From JAYEIA01 sp034659855 (GTDB lineage Bacteria; Bacteroidota; Bacteroidia; Bacteroidales; JAADGE01), in NCBI GenBank assembly GCA_034659855.1, contig JAYEIA010000262.1, positions 1 to 6,586 of the forward strand: DNA of 6,586 bases, read 5' to 3'. Of the stretch, positions 4,801-6,586 are shown piece by piece (position 1 is the first letter of the stretch; each line of letters opens with the position of its first letter). Position numbers and translations under genes: made by a program. The notes beneath the pieces are model-generated. The model saw only the letters and a program-made list of their open reading frames with translations, made no database searches and was not told the origin of the DNA.

Positions 4801-6163
4801 GCCCATGGCCATCTCAAGTGGAGCCGGTGCCGAAGTACAACAGCCTCTTGCCACGGTTGTAATTGGTGGAATTATTACCTCCACCATGCTTACTATGATA
4901 GCCTTGCCTTTACTCTACGAAATATTTCATAACGTCAAAGGCATTAAGTTGTTTCCTTTACGTTTTATTCGCTCAGGCACTGTAATTATATTATTGCTAT
5001 TGTGTGTTCCGGTTGTTTCTTCTTTTGGTCAAAATCCTGAATTAAAGTTGAACAGCGCCATTGACAGTGCCCTTCAGAATAACAAGCAAATTGCAGCTTA
5101 CAACTTGAATGTAGAACAAGCCAAAGTATTACAAAAGACGGCTTTTTCTCCGGACAAAACAATATTCAGTTATAGTTACGACCAAAATAATGTTGCCGAA
5201 AATGGTCATCCCTTATCGATTTTTGGGATAGAACAAAGTTTTAATTTTCCCACATTTTATTCGGCAGAAAAGAAGTCAAAGCAAATTCATGTAAATATTA
5301 CACAAGCCAATTTAAAGAATAAAGAAAATGAGTTGGCAAAAAATGTTTCATTTGCTTATTTCGAGTATCAAACCCTCTTGAATAAACAAGAATTATATAA
5401 TACACTCGACAGTCTTTATAATGAACTACTTGCCGGTGCCGAAAAAAGAGTCGCAAAAGACGATCTTAGTCGTTTGGCAGTCATGAATATCAAAGTAAAG
5501 AAGAATCAATCAAAAACACAATTAGATGCCATACGTCTTGATGTGGAGAATGCCTATAAAAGATTAAAAGTATTAATGAACTTTGATGGGGATTTTAAGG
5601 TTACCAAAAGCATGGTGCTTATGCCTGAAATAAATAAACACTCAGAAAATTCGCCTGCTTTTGAGGTGTTAAAATATGAATCAGACTATTATTATTCGCT
5701 GATAAGTGTGGAGAGAAAAAGGCGGCTTCCCGATTTTAATATCAATTATTTTCTGGGTTCAAATTCATATCAAAACAATAAAAACTATCATGGCTTTCAA
5801 GTGGGATTGGCTTTCCCTTTGTTTTACGGAAGTACAAAATCGAAAATAAATGCCCTACAAATCTCAGCCAATGCAAAGCAACTCTCGGTAGATAATCAAA
5901 TAGACCTGTTAAATAATCAATTAAATCAACTTTTGAGTGAAAAGCTAAAATATAAAGCCCAACTCGACAATTATAAAACATCGGGCGAACCCCTAATGAA
6001 TGAAATACTGCATACTGCTTTAAAATCATACCAATTGGGAGAAATTGATTTTTATCAGTTTGTAAGTAGTTATGAAACAGCGATTCAAATACGACTTGAT
6101 TATTTGGATAAGCTATTAATGTTCAATAAAACGGCAACGGAAATAAAATATTTTTCAATATAA
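1820..6163 (+). CDS. czcA: CzcA/CusA-family heavy-metal RND pump fused to a TolC-like outer-membrane channel
   Basis: Proton-driven export of heavy-metal cations from periplasm or cytoplasm across the outer membrane, with the adaptor encoded next. At 1447 residues it equals an RND pump (about 1040) plus a TolC family protein (about 380), a fusion known in Bacteroidota. The RND part has TM1 at about 11-31, porter domain about 32-340, TM2-TM6 at about 343-507, TM7 at 543-562, second porter domain about 563-878 and TM8-TM12 at about 879-1034. The TM4 relay motif is DFGIIIDGPVIIVE, with D400, D406 and E413 spaced as the CzcA relay; Pro408 replaces the usual Ala. Positions matching the three metal-binding Met of E. 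coli CusA appear to be Q578, E630 and E680, and the stretch around 674-684 (IEMRFNELITG) is CzcA-like, so a divalent cation (Zn, Co, Cd or Ni) is likelier than Cu(I). Residues 1048-1070 resemble a signal peptide; 1071-1447 are the outer-membrane efflux domain (starts PELKLNSAIDSALQNN; second half has FQVGLAFPLF). The ATG at 1820 is placed just before the conserved N-terminal helix. The reading frame is intact throughout. Confidence 0.92.
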   Translation: MLNKIIDFSVKNKLIVILFTITITAFGLYSALNISVGTVPDITNNQIQVITTSGNLSTAEIEQFITTPVEMEMANIPGVLEIRSISKFGISVVTVVFKESMGTYLPRQLIAEKIKTASDNIPKAYGAPEMGPISTGLGEIYQYIVDVKPEYRSEYTAMELRTIQDWIIKRRLSGINGVVEINSWGGYLKQYEVAVIPEKIKSFNISLMEVYSALENNNDISGGSYIEKNNQSYFIRGDGQAKTLEDIENIVVKNSAGTPILVKDLAKVSYGHANRFGAITANGEGETVLGQVMMLKNANSKKVINEVNQRVAEIQKNLPEGVFINPILERGELIAKTTSTIMENLILGAIIVLLVVVVILGNWRMALVIASTIPLAFLFTLGMMYIFGIDANLMSMGALDFGIIIDGPVIIVEYIAIKMSLQKNNILENKGDKRRSILDKLSISGASSMMKSAIFGQIIILIVFIPILALTGVEGKMFHPMALSFSFAIIGAMILGLTWIPVASALFLKPTKSQKRTISDWLMDKIRQSYTPVIKWSSSHKRIVLGAAIVSLLFTGFVFTRIGGEFVPTLDEGDFVIQPVLKTGTSLSKTVEMTTRMENILIEHFPDEVDQIVCRIGAAEVPTDPMSMEEIDMIIKLKSRDGWTLAKDKEELAEKFKEKLSIIPGVEYEFTQPIEMRFNELITGVRSDIAIKIFGEDLDYINQKAKEIQKLIADVPGASDVIVEKTEGLPQIKVSYNRSKIAYYGLDIKTLNTTMSAAFGGEKAGVIFEDEKRFDLVLRLNNENRTDINDISNLQVPISTGQMIPFSELANIEYTKGPAKISHDNVRRRVVVSVNVRNRDLQSVIEDIQQLIDENINIKAGSYVEYGGQFENLQSAKKRLMFAVPIALLLIFIFLHFAFKSFKDALMIFIAIPLATVGGVMLLWIRGMPFSVSAGVGFIALFGIAVLNGIVLIEHFKELQNKGITNMRELILTGTKNRLRPVLLTAATDALGFLPMAISSGAGAEVQQPLATVVIGGIITSTMLTMIALPLLYEIFHNVKGIKLFPLRFIRSGTVIILLLLCVPVVSSFGQNPELKLNSAIDSALQNNKQIAAYNLNVEQAKVLQKTAFSPDKTIFSYSYDQNNVAENGHPLSIFGIEQSFNFPTFYSAEKKSKQIHVNITQANLKNKENELAKNVSFAYFEYQTLLNKQELYNTLDSLYNELLAGAEKRVAKDDLSRLAVMNIKVKKNQSKTQLDAIRLDVENAYKRLKVLMNFDGDFKVTKSMVLMPEINKHSENSPAFEVLKYESDYYYSLISVERKRRLPDFNINYFLGSNSYQNNKNYHGFQVGLAFPLFYGSTKSKINALQISANAKQLSVDNQIDLLNNQLNQLLSEKLKYKAQLDNYKTSGEPLMNEILHTALKSYQLGEIDFYQFVSSYETAIQIRLDYLDKLLMFNKTATEIKYFSI
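4961..5029 (+). other. Signal-peptide-like junction between pump and channel domains
   Basis: Residues 1048-1070 of the fusion read RFIRSGTVIILLLLCVPVV then SSFG, followed by QNPELKL. The basic n-region (R1048, R1051), 13-residue hydrophobic core and small residues S1068 and G1070 at -3 and -1 resemble a signal peptidase I site, with Gln as the first mature residue as is common in Bacteroidota exported proteins. It may act as a membrane anchor instead. Cleavage would release a separate 377-residue TolC-like protein. Cleavage is inferred. Confidence 0.5.
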
Positions 6164-6168
6164 AGGAG
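6164..6168 (+). promoter_or_regulatory. Shine-Dalgarno site of the adaptor gene
   Basis: AGGAG lies directly after the TAA of the pump gene, 7 nt before the ATG at 6176-6178. It fixes the start of the adaptor and supports translation as part of one transcript. Bacteroidota genes seldom carry so good a Shine-Dalgarno; the pump gene upstream has only an A-rich leader. Confidence 0.7.
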
Positions 6169-6175
6169 TACCAAT

Positions 6176-6586
6176 ATGAAATTTAAAATAATTATAGTTT
6201 TTGTACTTAGCGTGTTAGTGATATCATGTAAGAATAAGCCGGAACAAAAGGTAGATATTGATTCAGGTTTAATAGAGATTTCAAAAGTACAGTTTGAATC
6301 TGAGAAAATGATAATTGGCAAACCGAGCTTGCAGCTTTTTGCTGATAAAGTGCATTTTACCGGCACAATTATACCATCTGTTACCGGACAAGTTAAAATT
6401 AGTTTGCCAATACCCGGAATTATTGATAATATTCATTGCAGCCCGGCTCAAAGGGTAACGAAAGGTTCTGTGTTGTTTGAAATTTCAGGCCATTGGTTTA
6501 TAGATCTTCAAAAAGACTACGCAGAATCATCAGCCATTCTTACAAAATTAGAAAGCGACTATAAGAGAGCCAGAGAATTGCAAGAG
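6176..6586 (+). CDS. czcB: RND efflux periplasmic adaptor (CzcB/CusB-like lipoprotein), 3' end outside window
   Basis: Membrane-fusion protein linking the RND pump to the outer-membrane channel in the periplasm. Only the first 137 codons are present; relatives are usually about 350-420 residues. It starts MKFKIIIVFVLSVLVISC: a lipoprotein signal peptide with Cys18 as the lipid-bearing residue. Residues about 56-105 (HFTGTIIPSVTGQVKISLP, then GIIDNIHCSPAQRVTKGSVLFEIS) fit the first half of the lipoyl-like domain. From about 108 the sequence FIDLQKDYAESSAILTKLES begins the alpha-helical hairpin. It lies 12 bp after the pump gene with no terminator between, so the two are very likely co-transcribed. 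Cys88 within the lipoyl-like region is unusual but I assign it no role. The C-terminal domains cannot be seen. Confidence 0.85.
   Translation, partial: MKFKIIIVFVLSVLVISCKNKPEQKVDIDSGLIEISKVQFESEKMIIGKPSLQLFADKVHFTGTIIPSVTGQVKISLPIPGIIDNIHCSPAQRVTKGSVLFEISGHWFIDLQKDYAESSAILTKLESDYKRARELQE

Noticed and set aside
2549..4887. Several minus-strand open frames of 70-160 codons opposite the pump gene
   Set aside because: They lie entirely within the strongly conserved plus-strand pump, show no family motifs, and have low-complexity Ser/Ile/Thr-rich compositions typical of antisense shadows.
5742..6366. Minus-strand open frames opposite the channel domain and the adaptor gene
   Set aside because: They oppose well-supported plus-strand coding sequence and have no recognisable domain.

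Overview
The window looks like chromosomal DNA of a member of the Bacteroidota. It is AT-rich and carries a promoter of the TAnnTTTG (-7 box) type. It encodes the single-polypeptide CzcA/CusA-TolC fusion typical of that phylum, followed by a periplasmic adaptor that is a lipoprotein. No rRNA or other marker allows a finer placement.

Layout. Positions 1-252 hold two 90-bp direct repeats with no gene in them. Positions about 256-1750 are one IS3-family insertion sequence lying on the minus strand: orfA at 1369-1665, the orfB frame at 550-1368, and imperfect terminal inverted repeats at 256-301 and 1714-1750. It appears inactive. The first catalytic Asp of the DDE triad is Glu, and orfA and orfB sit in the same frame with a TAG between them, so one programmed -1 slip cannot join them. 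Between orfB and the distal end, the element carries about 230 bp that the transposase genes do not explain. That stretch reads on the plus strand as a complete small-RNA unit: a palindrome-flanked Bacteroidota-type promoter, three hairpins, the last a strong intrinsic terminator, at about 363-495. It converges with a separate terminator for orfB.

Positions 1751-1819 are a short leader, possibly with the last codons of a lost upstream gene. Next comes a heavy-metal efflux operon. Positions 1820-6163 encode a 1447-residue inner-membrane RND pump of the CzcA type fused to an outer-membrane TolC-like channel, with a signal-peptide-like segment at the junction. After 12 bp and an unusually good ribosome binding site, position 6176 starts the lipoprotein adaptor (CzcB/CusB-like), cut off by the window end. 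The three parts (pump, channel, adaptor) together form a tripartite efflux system. Residues in the pump favour divalent cations (Zn/Co/Cd/Ni type) over Cu(I)/Ag(I). The IS ends about 70 bp before the pump start, so it may have replaced or altered the operon's original regulatory region.

Most worth a second look: the small-RNA unit inside the IS, the internal signal-peptide-like junction in the pump-channel fusion, and the missing target duplication at the IS, which suggests a deletion upstream of the operon.
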